From: JBALVT01 sp045110675
GTDB lineage: Bacteria; Pseudomonadota; Gammaproteobacteria; Pseudomonadales; Halieaceae
Direction: 5' to 3'
DNA length: 64,000 nt
NCBI GenBank assembly: GCA_045110675.1
Contig: JBGCGJ010000021.1
Coordinates: 1-64,000 of the forward strand
Each line of letters starts with the position of its first letter. Position 1 is the first letter of the stretch. Of this stretch, positions 19,095-28,737 are shown piece after piece. The position numbers and the translations under genes are program-made. The notes beneath the pieces were generated by a model. That model was not told the origin of the DNA. It ran no database searches and saw only the letters and a program-made list of their open reading frames with translations.

Positions 19095-19889
19095 CTAGCT
19101 CAGAAAGACTGTTCCGATCATAAAGGTCACAGCCTGACCGCTCATAAAAACTCTTCCGTCCCTAAGCGTACAGGCCAAATCGCCGCCTCGAGAAGATATT
19201 TGTCTGGCGGACAGGGCGTTGGTTTGCAAACGCTCTGCCCAGTAGGGAACAAGAGAACAATGCGCCGAACCCGTGACGGGGTCCTCGTCTATACCCACCT
19301 GCGGTCCAAAAAAGCGCGATACAAAGTCACTGTTTTCGCCAGGTGCACTGGCGATAATTGCGAGATCACTGACCTCGCTGAGGGCCGAAAAATTGGGTTG
19401 CAGCGCTGCAACTTGAGCTTGCGATTCAAACACGTAGACCACTGCGTGAGCATTTTGCGCGGCTACCACGGCCTGCGAAGCTTCGGCACCCAGAGCTTGA
19501 GAGACTTCATCTCGAACTTCACTGGAGACAAGCTCTGCGGCGGGAAAGTCCAAAGTAATGCCCCGATCAGCACGGGAGACGCGCAACTCTCCACTGCGCG
19601 TCTGAAAGCGGATAACATCAGCAGACTCTGCGCGATGATCAAACAACACGTGCGCTGCTGCCAGCGTCGCATGACCGCATAGATCGACCTCTACCTCAGG
19701 GGTAAACCAACGCAGCTGATAGCCTTGATCGCAGGCTACATAAAAAGCAGTTTCCGACAGATTGTTCTCCATCGCGAGCGCCTGGAGCGTTTCATCAGGC
19801 AACCAAGCGTCCAGAGGCATAACCGCCGCTGGATTACCGCGAAAGACTTCCGACGCAAATGCATCAACTTGATAAATGGGTAATTCCAC
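19095..19889 (-). CDS. PhzF family isomerase/epimerase-like protein
   Basis: The protein has 264 residues and the diaminopimelate-epimerase-like double fold of PhzF. The N-terminus MELPIYQVDAF and FRGNPAAV are typical. The conserved acid corresponds to Glu46 in NLSETAF. CGHATLAAAHV and the second-half motif DEDPVTGSAHCSLVPYWAE are diagnostic. I chose the GTG at 19889 because AAGGA lies nine bases upstream, whereas the GTG at 19898 touches the ribosome site. Most genomic PhzF proteins are not phenazine enzymes, and no phenazine genes are nearby, so the substrate is unknown. The gene is monocistronic and converges on tesA. Confidence 0.93.
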   Translation of the reverse strand: MELPIYQVDAFASEVFRGNPAAVMPLDAWLPDETLQALAMENNLSETAFYVACDQGYQLRWFTPEVEVDLCGHATLAAAHVLFDHRAESADVIRFQTRSGELRVSRADRGITLDFPAAELVSSEVRDEVSQALGAEASQAVVAAQNAHAVVYVFESQAQVAALQPNFSALSEVSDLAIIASAPGENSDFVSRFFGPQVGIDEDPVTGSAHCSLVPYWAERLQTNALSARQISSRGGDLACTLRDGRVFMSGQAVTFMIGTVFLS

Positions 19890-19997
19890 CAGATTCACTC
19901 CTTACTCACCTCTGGGTAACGGGCGTGTACAGACCCGCACAGTTTTAATATAGTAGAAACAATAATAGTAACCGCTTCGGCTATTGAAAGTGAGCAA

Positions 19998-20855
19998 ATG
20001 ACAAAAAGAACTCTCACCCCCGCACAGGAGCGATTTCACACCGTCATTTTTGGCACCAATACTCCCGCTGGGAAGTGGTTCGATATTGCGCTGATCTGGA
20101 TGATTTTAGCCAGTGTGCTGGTGGTTTTTCTCGATTCCATTGCCGAACTTCACGCCAGTTACGGCACCGTGTATTTGCGCATCGAATGGGTGTTCACTGC
20201 CTTTTTTACCGTGGAGTATCTGGTGAGAATCTGGTGTGCGCCAAATCGACGAGCCTATGTGCTCAGTACTTTCGGCATTGTGGATCTGTTGGCAATACTG
20301 CCGACCTACATTGCGTTTTTCGTCCCTGAAGCAGCGCCTTTGTTGATTATTCGGCTACTGCGCACAATTCGGGTGTTCAGAATTTTTCGACTGTTTGAGT
20401 TTATTACCGAGGCGAATATTTTGTCCAAAGCGTTACGCGCTTCCGGGCGAAAGATTTTCCTTTTCTTCACCATGATGATCATTATCACCACCATCTTCGG
20501 CTGTCTGATGTACGTGCTGGAAGGCGGAAGAAATGGCTTTGAGAGTATTCCAGCGAGTATCTACTGGGCGATCGTTACAGTGACGACCGTCGGTTATGGG
20601 GATGTCATTCCATTAACAGTATTGGGCCGATTCGTATCAGCACTGGCGATGTTAATGGGATATGCAATTATCGCCGTCCCCACCGGTATTATCACCGCCG
20701 AACTGGCATCCGAAATGAACACCCAGAAAAACCTTGCGCGCAACTCTCGCAATTGCAAAACCTGCGGGGCCTCTGGCCACGAGCCCAAGGCACATTATTG
20801 CGCCTATTGCGGTGAACATCTCGAGCAAAAAGCAGCTATAATCGACACCCCGTAG
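19998..20855 (+). CDS. Voltage-gated potassium channel with C-terminal zinc ribbon
   Basis: The 285-residue protein has the six-helix layout of a Kv-type channel subunit: S1-S3 in residues 28-110, an arginine-rich S4 (RLLRTIRVFRIFRLF, 119-133), S5, a pore loop with selectivity filter TTVGYGD (196-202), and S6 (ALAMLMGYAIIAVPTGII). It would form a tetrameric K+ channel in the inner membrane. Unusually, the short cytoplasmic tail ends in a zinc-ribbon-like motif, CKTCG and CAYCG (Cys253, 256, 268, 271), where larger channels carry RCK or cyclic-nucleotide domains. It lies 29 bp upstream of ygiQ in the same direction and may be cotranscribed. Confidence 0.93.
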   Translation: MTKRTLTPAQERFHTVIFGTNTPAGKWFDIALIWMILASVLVVFLDSIAELHASYGTVYLRIEWVFTAFFTVEYLVRIWCAPNRRAYVLSTFGIVDLLAILPTYIAFFVPEAAPLLIIRLLRTIRVFRIFRLFEFITEANILSKALRASGRKIFLFFTMMIIITTIFGCLMYVLEGGRNGFESIPASIYWAIVTVTTVGYGDVIPLTVLGRFVSALAMLMGYAIIAVPTGIITAELASEMNTQKNLARNSRNCKTCGASGHEPKAHYCAYCGEHLEQKAAIIDTP

Positions 20856-20884
20856 CGAATCGATACAGTTAATCCAGAGCCACC

Positions 20885-23008
20885 ATGGCAAAATCCCTTT
20901 TTTCTTACCGCAAGCACTGGGCCGAGTGCTTCGGGCCCGCACCCGAATTACCCATGACCCGAGCAGAAATGGACGCTCTCGGCTGGGACAGCTGCGACAT
21001 TATTGTGGTCACCGGGGATGCCTACGTGGATCACCCCAGTTTTGGTATGGCGGTTATCGGCAGAACCTTGGAAGCCCAGGGTTTTCGGGTAGGTATTATC
21101 GCCCAACCCGATTGGACCAGCGCTGAGCCCTTCACCGCTCTGGGTAAACCCAATCTGTTTTTTGGCGTGGCAGCCGGCAATATGGATTCCATGATCAACC
21201 GCTACACCGCCGACAAAAAGCGTCGCAACGACGACGCCTACACACCCAATAACGAGGGGAACCGTCGCCCGGATCGCGCGGTTATTGTCTACAGCCAGCG
21301 CTGTCGGGAAGCGTTTAAAGATGTGCCTGTGGTCATCGGAAGTATAGAGGCCAGTTTGCGACGCATTGCCCACTACGACTATTGGAGCGACAAGATTCGC
21401 CGCTCTATCTTGCTCGACAGCCAGGCCGACCTTTTACTTTACGGCAACGCAGAGCGGGCCATTGTTGAGCTTGCACATCGCCTTTATCAAGGTGAGGCCA
21501 TGCACGACATTCGCGATCTACGCGGGACTGCCTTTGTGCGCAAACGCATCCCGGATAACTGGCGCGTTGTCGACTCGACTGACATAGATGTCGTGGGTCC
21601 CACCAGCAAACCGGTAAACCCGTACATTGATACGCGCACATCAGCTTGTGATACCAAATCTGCAGAAGCAGCTCCGAACGAAACAGCTGTGGTGACTCTA
21701 TTAGATCGCGCCCCGGGTAGTGACAAAGAGGTGATCGAGATCCCGGCCTACGAGCGCGTTAAAGAAGACAGCGCTCTATATGCCCACGCATCGCGGGTTT
21801 TGCATAAGGAAACAAATCCCCACAACGCCAAGCCCCTGGTGCAAAAACACGGTGATCGTTTTGTCTGGCTGAATCCACCCCCTATTCCTCTGGAAACCGA
21901 CGAGCTGGACAATGTGTTTGAGCTGCCCTATACCCGTTTGCCGCACTCCTCTTACGGCGACGCGCCTATACCTGCCTATGAGATGATCCGGCACTCGGTC
22001 AATATCATGCGCGGCTGTTTCGGCGGCTGCACTTTTTGTTCCATTACCGAACACGAAGGCCGTATCATCCAAAACCGTTCCGAAGATTCGATTATTCGAG
22101 AACTGGAGGCGATAAGAGATACCTCCAAAGCCTTTACGGGTGTCATCTCTGATCTCGGTGGACCCACGGCTAACATGTGGCGTCTGGCTTGCAAGAGCAA
22201 AGAGGTGGAAGCCAAATGCCGAAAGCTCAGCTGTGTCTTCCCCGGTATTTGCAAAAACCTGAATACGGATCAAACTCCGCTGGTTAGTCTGTATAGAAAA
22301 GCCAGAGCTGTACCCGGCGTCAAGAAAGTGCTGATCGCCTCTGGCTTACGCTATGACCTGGCCGTTGAAACACCAGAGTATGTTAAGGAACTGGTCACCC
22401 ACCACGTCGGTGGCTATCTCAAAATAGCACCGGAGCACACCGAAGACGGCCCGCTGTCGCGAATGATGAAACCGGGCATCGGCAGCTACGACAAGTTCAA
22501 GGACATGTTCGAGAAGTACTCAAAAGAAGCGGGTAAAGAACAGTACTTGATACCGTATTTCATAGCGGCACACCCCGGCACTTCCGACAAAGATATGATG
22601 AACCTGGCACTGTGGCTAAAGCGCAATAAATTTCGCGCCGACCAAGTTCAAACCTTTTACCCTTCGCCCATGGCGACGGCGACGGCGATGTATCACAGCG
22701 GCAAAAATCCATTGAAAAAGGTCAGCCGCAAAAGCGATAACATGCCCACGGTCAAAGACTTGCGAAAGCGGCAGCTCCACAAAGCGTTTTTGCGTTACCA
22801 CGATTCGGATAACTGGCCCGACCTTCGCAAGGCTCTGAAAAAAATGGGGAGAGCCGATTTGATCGGCAATGGCAAATTACACCTGGTGCCGCCGCGCCAG
22901 CCACCGAAACGCCAACAGCGAGTGCCAGCGAAAGGGGGGCATTTTTCGACCCAACACAATGGTCTGCCCAGAACCCCAAAAGCAACTTCGAGAAAACAAC
23001 GACGGTAA
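20885..23008 (+). CDS. YgiQ family radical SAM protein
   Basis: The 707-residue length and N-terminus (WDSCDIIVVTGDAYVDHPSFG) match YgiQ. The radical SAM cluster motif CFGGCTFC uses Cys378, Cys382 and Cys385 to bind the 4Fe-4S cluster, preceded by SVNIMRG. Further conserved stretches are DLGGPTANMW, KIAPEHTEDGPLS and QVQTFYPSPMATATAMY. The C-terminal 60 residues are basic and disordered. The biochemical role of YgiQ remains unsettled. The ATG at 20885 is preceded by CAGAGCCACC, a weak ribosome site. Confidence 0.95.
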   Translation: MAKSLFSYRKHWAECFGPAPELPMTRAEMDALGWDSCDIIVVTGDAYVDHPSFGMAVIGRTLEAQGFRVGIIAQPDWTSAEPFTALGKPNLFFGVAAGNMDSMINRYTADKKRRNDDAYTPNNEGNRRPDRAVIVYSQRCREAFKDVPVVIGSIEASLRRIAHYDYWSDKIRRSILLDSQADLLLYGNAERAIVELAHRLYQGEAMHDIRDLRGTAFVRKRIPDNWRVVDSTDIDVVGPTSKPVNPYIDTRTSACDTKSAEAAPNETAVVTLLDRAPGSDKEVIEIPAYERVKEDSALYAHASRVLHKETNPHNAKPLVQKHGDRFVWLNPPPIPLETDELDNVFELPYTRLPHSSYGDAPIPAYEMIRHSVNIMRGCFGGCTFCSITEHEGRIIQNRSEDSIIRELEAIRDTSKAFTGVISDLGGPTANMWRLACKSKEVEAKCRKLSCVFPGICKNLNTDQTPLVSLYRKARAVPGVKKVLIASGLRYDLAVETPEYVKELVTHHVGGYLKIAPEHTEDGPLSRMMKPGIGSYDKFKDMFEKYSKEAGKEQYLIPYFIAAHPGTSDKDMMNLALWLKRNKFRADQVQTFYPSPMATATAMYHSGKNPLKKVSRKSDNMPTVKDLRKRQLHKAFLRYHDSDNWPDLRKALKKMGRADLIGNGKLHLVPPRQPPKRQQRVPAKGGHFSTQHNGLPRTPKATSRKQRR

Positions 23009-23061
23009 AATCGCAAACAGCTTAAGATTGAAATTATCAACATAATCCAGGAGGCCTCATT

Positions 23062-23619
23062 GTGTTTTTCAAACAAATTATCCTATCCACACTGACCGCA
23101 ATATTTTCTTTGTGCCTCCAAGCCCAACCCATTGCACCCGGCAGCTCAGTGCCACCACTGGTGATAGAGGATCGCGGTGAGGTTACGCTTGCCGGTGATG
23201 ACATTGTCTATCAGCCCTGGTCGTCGGAGACAAATCCGGGAAAGCTACACGTTCTGCAATATCTCGCGGCCACCCGCGCTGCCAGCAAAGTCTACAGTCG
23301 ATTCACTGACAGCCTTCCAGAAAAATTCGACAAAGCCGATTTCCACATCACCACAGTGCTCAACTTGGATGATGCCATGTGGGGCACGAGCGGGTTTGTC
23401 GTTTCGGAAATTGAATCCAAGAAGCGAGAATTCCCAAAAGCAACGCTGGTGCTCGATGAGGACGGAGACGGTCTCAAGGCCTGGGAACTGACCAAAAAAG
23501 GCGCAGCCATTGCGATTCTGGACAAAGACAAAAAAGTCCTTTATTTCACTCAGGAACCAATGACTGATACCGACCTGGAAGAGATGTTATTCATAGTGAA
23601 ATCGCAAATTGGCGGGTAA
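23062..23619 (+). CDS. ytfJ: YtfJ family periplasmic protein
   Basis: This is a 185-residue exported protein with a signal peptide ending LQAQP and a thioredoxin-like fold without a CxxC pair. YtfJ-type features include HVLQYLAATRAASKVY, TTVLNLDDAMWGTSGFV, and the Asp-rich VLDEDGDGLKAWEL. The start is GTG, with AGGAGG ten bases upstream. Function in the family is unknown. It sits alone between ygiQ and the RND adaptor gene. Confidence 0.88.
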   Translation: MFFKQIILSTLTAIFSLCLQAQPIAPGSSVPPLVIEDRGEVTLAGDDIVYQPWSSETNPGKLHVLQYLAATRAASKVYSRFTDSLPEKFDKADFHITTVLNLDDAMWGTSGFVVSEIESKKREFPKATLVLDEDGDGLKAWELTKKGAAIAILDKDKKVLYFTQEPMTDTDLEEMLFIVKSQIGG

Positions 23620-23701
23620 CCGAACCGAAACCTTAAAGTTTTGTCATTCTGACGCAGCAGACCTTTATTGAAGTAATATTGGCAGCCTCCATGGAGCCGT
23701 T

Positions 23702-24850
23702 ATGAACAAAAAAATTGTCTACCCCATTGCTGTCCTTCTCGCGGGCTTGGGGATAGCTGCGCTGGTGGCGGTAAACAAACCCGAGATGGTTCCAGAGCCG
23801 TACGAACCCTTGGCGACCACTGTCAGAGCCACCCGTGTAGAAGCGCAGACAGAACACCTGCTAATCAACTCTCAAGGTACTGTTCAGCCGAGAAGCCAGA
23901 GCGAGCTTATTCCCGAAGTTTCCGGGCGAGTGACCTGGATATCGCCCGCGTTAGTCGACGGCGGTTCCTTCGAATCCGGCGATGTACTGTTGAAAATTGA
24001 CGACGCTGACTACAAAACCGCCCTGGAACGAGCCACAGCCCAAGTGGACCGCTCCGAAGTTGAAGCCAGTTTTGCCAAAGATGAGCTGAAACGCTTACAG
24101 CGATTGCACGATCAGAAGTTGGCCAGCCAATCCCAGCTGGATTCAGGTAAACGCGCTTCGCGGGTCGCAGCCGCCAACCTGGTGGAAAGCCGCGCCAATC
24201 TGGACCAGGCCACACGTGATCTCGAGCGAACGAATCTGCTGGCGCCCTTCAAAGGCCTGGTGCGCGAAGAGCACGTTGATCAGGGCCAGTTTGTTGCCCG
24301 CGGTAGTAGCATCGGTACCATTTATGCGACCGACTTTGTAGAAGTGCGATTGCCCATCGCGCCTGATCAACTCTCTTACATAGGTCTTGCGGTGGTTCGC
24401 CGGGGACAGATACCCGAGGAAATTAGGCCTGCGGTTACCGCTAGCGCTGATTTTGGCACAACGCGATTAATCTGGAACGGCGAGCTTATCCGCACTGAAG
24501 CACAGATCGACGAACGCAGCCGAATGGGTTATGGGGTCGCTCGGTTCGAAAACTACAGCGCCGAAAGTGAAGACAATGTGTCGGCGCCGGTCGGCTTGTT
24601 CGTTCAAGCTAGCATTCGCGGTCGTGAGGTGAGCAACGTCGTGAGGCTTCCCCGGTCGGTGATACGCGATAATAACCAGGTGCTTATAGTCGATGATGAC
24701 AACCGGCTCCACTTTAGAACGGTGACTATCTTGCGTTTGGAACACGACGAAGTACTCATTGAATCTGGACTGGAAGATGGAGAGGTCGTGTGCCTTTCTC
24801 CCATGCAAACAGTTGTAGAAGGAATGCGGGTTCAACCCGTATTCGAGTAA
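23702..24850 (+). CDS. RND efflux periplasmic adaptor (HlyD/MFP family)
   Basis: The protein has 382 residues, with an N-terminal anchor or uncleaved signal (VYPIAVLLAGLGIAALVAV) and no lipobox. It has the biotinyl-lipoyl halves (VSGRVTWISPALVDGGSFESG and LLAPFKGLVREEHVDQGQFV), an alpha-hairpin between them (about 105-175), and beta-barrel and membrane-proximal domains. It would bridge the downstream RND pump to an outer-membrane channel. No TolC-like gene lies in the window, so a channel encoded elsewhere is implied. It is followed after 9 bp by the pump gene. Confidence 0.93.
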   Translation: MNKKIVYPIAVLLAGLGIAALVAVNKPEMVPEPYEPLATTVRATRVEAQTEHLLINSQGTVQPRSQSELIPEVSGRVTWISPALVDGGSFESGDVLLKIDDADYKTALERATAQVDRSEVEASFAKDELKRLQRLHDQKLASQSQLDSGKRASRVAAANLVESRANLDQATRDLERTNLLAPFKGLVREEHVDQGQFVARGSSIGTIYATDFVEVRLPIAPDQLSYIGLAVVRRGQIPEEIRPAVTASADFGTTRLIWNGELIRTEAQIDERSRMGYGVARFENYSAESEDNVSAPVGLFVQASIRGREVSNVVRLPRSVIRDNNQVLIVDDDNRLHFRTVTILRLEHDEVLIESGLEDGEVVCLSPMQTVVEGMRVQPVFE

Positions 24851-24859
24851 GTCCCTACC

Positions 24860-27800
24860 ATGAATAACATCATTGACTGGTTTATCCACAACCCAGTTGC
24901 ATCCAATTTGTTGATGATGATTTTGTTCATGGCGGGCCTCCTCGCGTTACCGAACATCCACCAGGAAGAGTTTCCCAATATTGAAGTGGACGCCATACAA
25001 ATCAAGGTTCCCTACCTTGGCGCCGCGCCATCGGAAGTGGAACAGGCTGTCTGTATTCGCGTGGAGGAAGCCGTCGAAGGCTCCGAGGGTATCGATAGAA
25101 TTCGCTCCACCGCCTCTGAAGGATTTTGCTCCGTAATGATCGAACTCGTCGAAGGTGTCGACAAGAGCAAGATCACTAACGAAATTAAAAGCAAGGTCGA
25201 CGCTATAGATTCGTTTCCCAGCGAAACCGAAAAACCGATCACCAGTGAAGTGACTTTTTTGGCTACCGTCTTGGAAGTCGCTATTTCCGGCAACGCGGAT
25301 GAACGTACGCTCAAATACACCGGCCAGAGAATTCGCGACGAAATCGCAGCTCTCCCAGGGGTATCGCAGGTGGAGTTACTTTTTTCCAGGCCCTACGAAA
25401 TCTCGATTGAAGTCAGTGAGCAAACCTTGCGGAGACATGGCCTGACGCTCGAAGCAATAGGTCGAGCCATCGAGAGCAGCTCCCTGGATGTACCCGGAGG
25501 CTCTCTTAAGACCGAGGGTGGAGAGATACTGCTTCGAACGAAAGGCCAGGCGTATCAAGGTCGGGAATTCGAAGACATCACAGTACTCACGCAAAGTGAT
25601 GGAACACAAGTGAGCCTGGGTGAGATAGCCACGGTCATAGACGGCTTTGAGGACAGCGATTTGCTAGCCCGCATGGACGGGAATCCATCAGTTGCAGTGA
25701 AGGTATCGCGGATCGGTAAGGAAGACATCCTCGCCATAGCCGACCAGGTGAAGGCGTATCTGGTGAACGAGCAACAACGGTTGCCCGAAGGCATACATCT
25801 AAATGTCTGGAAAGATGAATCCCAGGATTTGGTGGATCGCTTAGGTGCACTGACTAAAAATGCCAGAAGCGGGCTAATTCTGGTGTTACTGGTTTTAACG
25901 TTGTTCCTGCGCTTTCGCCTTGCGCTTTGGGTCGCCGCGGGCATACCGGTGGCAATGCTGGGAGCAGTTGCCCTGTTTCCGGTCTTCGATATCTCGATCA
26001 GCACCGTTTCCGTGATGGGCTTCATTTTAGTGTTGGGAATTCTGGTTGATGACGCCATCGTGGTCGGTGAGCGAATATACTCGTATGAGCAAAAGGGCTT
26101 GCCTCGATTGGAAGCCGCATCAAGAGGCACCAAGGATGTAACTGTCCCTGTTATATTTGGCGTGTTCACAACGATGGCCACTTTTATCCCCATCCTCACT
26201 ATACCGGGCAGTATGGGCGGTTTTTTTGGTGCCATTGCTTTGACTGTAATCGTCGCCCTGTTTTTCAGTATTATTGAGTCGCAATTTATCCTGCCCTCAC
26301 ACCTGGCTCATCGCAAAGCTGAACAAACACAGGGCACGAGCTCCGGGTTTAACCGCTGGCTTGCGCTGCAAAATAAGTTCTCTAGTGGCCTGGAGGGAAT
26401 CGCAAATAATTACTACGTGCCGGCCGTGGCTGCGGCGATAAAATGGCGTTATGTCACCCTGGCCATTGGTCTGTCAATTCTGGCCATTACTGTCGCACTG
26501 TTTATCAGCGGACGGGTGGTCTTTCAGTTCTTCCCCTCTGTAGAGGGCACACGCTTGTACTCCACGCTAACAATGCCCGAGGGCACACCGATAGAAATCA
26601 CCGCCTCTGCGGTTGCCAGAATTGAGAACGCCGCAGAGGAGCTGCGTAGGGAACTGGACGCGGATCTTGCCGAGGGAGAACCGAGTAAAATTCGGCATAT
26701 CTTTGCCAGCGTGGGTTCCTTTATACCCAAGGGGAGTGTGAGCTTTTCTACCAGTGCACAGGCCAACCTCGCGGAAATCGGGGTGGAACTTAACCTGCCC
26801 CGAAATTACTCCGGAACTTCTACAAAAACTTATGCTGCGCGGTGGCGCGAGCTAACCGGCTCCATACCCGACGCCATCGAACTGGGTTTTACTTCCGAGG
26901 CGTTTGGCATGGGCAATGCCATCGACATCGAATTATACGGCGGCGATTTCGATGAACTGAGATCAGCGGCGGCCGAATTACGACAGGCACTACAGTCTTA
27001 TACTGGAGTGATCGACATTACAGACAGCTTCCGCGCTGGTAAGCAGGAAGTGCAATTGAAATTGCTTCCCGAAGCTCGCAGTCTCGGGCTGACAATGCAG
27101 AACCTGGGCCAACAGGTGCGTCACGCGTTCTACGGTTATGAGGCCCAGCGGATTCAGCGCGGAAAAGATGATGTTCGAGTCATGGTTCGTTATCCAGAGG
27201 ATGAGAGAAAGTCACTGGGTGATCTCGAAGATATGCGAATACGCACTGCGGACGGTACCGAGGTTCCCTTTGGGAGTGTGGCGCAAGCCACGCTATCTCG
27301 CGGTTATACCACTATCAACAGAGTGGACGGCCACCGGGTTGTCAGCGTTATAGCAGGCGTAAATAGAACCACCAATACGCCCGAGGCGATATTGGAGACC
27401 CTAAAGAAAAAAGAACTGGCCGAGATATTAAAACTGCATCCTGGCGTCAACTATCGTCTGGCCGGTGAAGCGGAAGAGCGCAGTGAATCCATGGGCAGCT
27501 TACTCAGCACCGCTGTTCTCGCTCTTATTGTAATTTACGCTCTGCTGGCGATTCCACTGCAATCCTATCTACAACCTCTGGTCATAATGAGTGTTATTCC
27601 CTTTGGCGCCGTAGGGGCGATTTTAGGCCACTTCGTCATGGGTTTCGATCTGGTGTTTTTCTCGCTATTGGGGATTGTCGCCCTGTCGGGTGTGGTGGTG
27701 AACTCAAGCCTGGTGCTGGTGGACTATATCAACAAGCAGCGCGGCAAAGGCAAAAACCTCGTGGCGGTAGTGTGCGAATCGGGTGCAGTTCGTTTTCGAC

Positions 27801-28051
27801 CCATCGTGCTAACGAGTATCACAACCTTTGTAGGGCTGGCTCCGATTATTCTGGATAACACCATTTCCCTTACTATGTTCGTACCCATGGCGGTATCTCT
27901 GGCGTTCGGCGTGTTGGTAGGAACGACAATCACGCTACTCTTAGTGCCCTGCCTTTACATGATATTGGAAGATCTATTGATCTGGAGCGGAGCGAAAACA
28001 CCGGAGTTAGAAAGCAGCGACGCAGAAGCCGTGGCGATCCAGCAGCAATAG
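24860..28051 (+). CDS. RND efflux pump permease (AcrB/MdtB-like superfamily)
   Basis: The 1063-residue inner-membrane antiporter has the RND pattern: TM1 after MNNIIDWFIHNPVASNLL, two large periplasmic loops, and twelve helices. TM4 carries GILVDDAIVVGE with the paired Asp of the proton relay, after the conserved SVMGFILVLG. The second half has VIYALLAIPLQSY and ALSGVVVNSSLVLVDY. Sequence style (QEEFPNIEVDAIQIKVPYLG) is that of the AcrB/AcrD/AcrF group of environmental proteobacteria. It is encoded 9 bp after its adaptor. Substrate cannot be assigned, and there is no adjacent regulator. Confidence 0.94.
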   Translation: MNNIIDWFIHNPVASNLLMMILFMAGLLALPNIHQEEFPNIEVDAIQIKVPYLGAAPSEVEQAVCIRVEEAVEGSEGIDRIRSTASEGFCSVMIELVEGVDKSKITNEIKSKVDAIDSFPSETEKPITSEVTFLATVLEVAISGNADERTLKYTGQRIRDEIAALPGVSQVELLFSRPYEISIEVSEQTLRRHGLTLEAIGRAIESSSLDVPGGSLKTEGGEILLRTKGQAYQGREFEDITVLTQSDGTQVSLGEIATVIDGFEDSDLLARMDGNPSVAVKVSRIGKEDILAIADQVKAYLVNEQQRLPEGIHLNVWKDESQDLVDRLGALTKNARSGLILVLLVLTLFLRFRLALWVAAGIPVAMLGAVALFPVFDISISTVSVMGFILVLGILVDDAIVVGERIYSYEQKGLPRLEAASRGTKDVTVPVIFGVFTTMATFIPILTIPGSMGGFFGAIALTVIVALFFSIIESQFILPSHLAHRKAEQTQGTSSGFNRWLALQNKFSSGLEGIANNYYVPAVAAAIKWRYVTLAIGLSILAITVALFISGRVVFQFFPSVEGTRLYSTLTMPEGTPIEITASAVARIENAAEELRRELDADLAEGEPSKIRHIFASVGSFIPKGSVSFSTSAQANLAEIGVELNLPRNYSGTSTKTYAARWRELTGSIPDAIELGFTSEAFGMGNAIDIELYGGDFDELRSAAAELRQALQSYTGVIDITDSFRAGKQEVQLKLLPEARSLGLTMQNLGQQVRHAFYGYEAQRIQRGKDDVRVMVRYPEDERKSLGDLEDMRIRTADGTEVPFGSVAQATLSRGYTTINRVDGHRVVSVIAGVNRTTNTPEAILETLKKKELAEILKLHPGVNYRLAGEAEERSESMGSLLSTAVLALIVIYALLAIPLQSYLQPLVIMSVIPFGAVGAILGHFVMGFDLVFFSLLGIVALSGVVVNSSLVLVDYINKQRGKGKNLVAVVCESGAVRFRPIVLTSITTFVGLAPIILDNTISLTMFVPMAVSLAFGVLVGTTITLLLVPCLYMILEDLLIWSGAKTPELESSDAEAVAIQQQ

Positions 28052-28056
28052 TTTTT

Positions 28057-28659
28057 CTAAAGGGCTTTGAGAAGATGAGCTGAGCTGCGAATCCAATAGC
28101 TAGCTCCCTGATTGCGCGCCGTATATTCTTCCGCCGCCGCTTCAGCAGCGGCGCGGTCCGGGTAGCTCCCGGCAATAATCACAAACAAATCACCCTCCTC
28201 TGACCAGGTTTTAACCACCTGAGCACCGGGCGCATTCAAACCTGTGAGCGCAGCTTCGGCGCTGGCGCGACTGGTGTGAGACGCGACCTGCAAGACGAAG
28301 GCTGCGGAAGAGAGTTTTTGCCAGTCATGATTACTTTTTATCAGTGCCTCGTTGGTCTGCTGACCTCCACCAATGTTCGCTGGCTGAGCATCGCGAATGT
28401 CAGCTGCGATGGGGACATCACTTGCGGGTATGGGGTCGGGTTCTTTCGCGGTGGCAGGAGCCCGATCTTGACCACGCTCCACCTCGGAAGATTGAAAACA
28501 ATCCCAGAGCCCTTTCTGGTCAGCCACACAATTCCAGTCATCGGTGACTTTTTCAGTCCCGGGTTCGACCCGTGAACTCGCTGCATCCTGAATCTCATCA
28601 TTAAAAATGCCGCAGCCAGCCAGCGACACAAGAACAAAAATCATTACCAAACGACACAT
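28057..28659 (-). CDS. SPOR-domain lipoprotein
   Basis: The protein has 200 residues and a lipoprotein signal, MCRLVMIFVLVSLAGC, with lipidated Cys16. A GTG four codons upstream is an alternative start. After a proline- and charge-rich linker comes a C-terminal SPOR domain of about 75 residues (FVLQVASHTSRASAEAAL to GASYWIRSSA). SPOR domains bind denuded septal peptidoglycan, so a role in the cell envelope or at the division site is inferred. It converges with the RND pump gene, only 5 bp away, and lies downstream of hrpB on the same strand. Confidence 0.85.
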   Translation of the reverse strand: MCRLVMIFVLVSLAGCGIFNDEIQDAASSRVEPGTEKVTDDWNCVADQKGLWDCFQSSEVERGQDRAPATAKEPDPIPASDVPIAADIRDAQPANIGGGQQTNEALIKSNHDWQKLSSAAFVLQVASHTSRASAEAALTGLNAPGAQVVKTWSEEGDLFVIIAGSYPDRAAAEAAAEEYTARNQGASYWIRSSAHLLKAL

Positions 28660-28737
28660 AAGAAATCTCACAAAAACCCTACCTTTCTAACGATTGAGAT
28701 TTGTTGTGCAAACGAACGCACAACCCGATTGCCCACT

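Noticed and set aside
19056..19682. Plus-strand frame of 208 codons
   Set aside because: It is opposite the PhzF-like gene, whose motifs are intact. The plus-strand translation is basic and has no known pattern.
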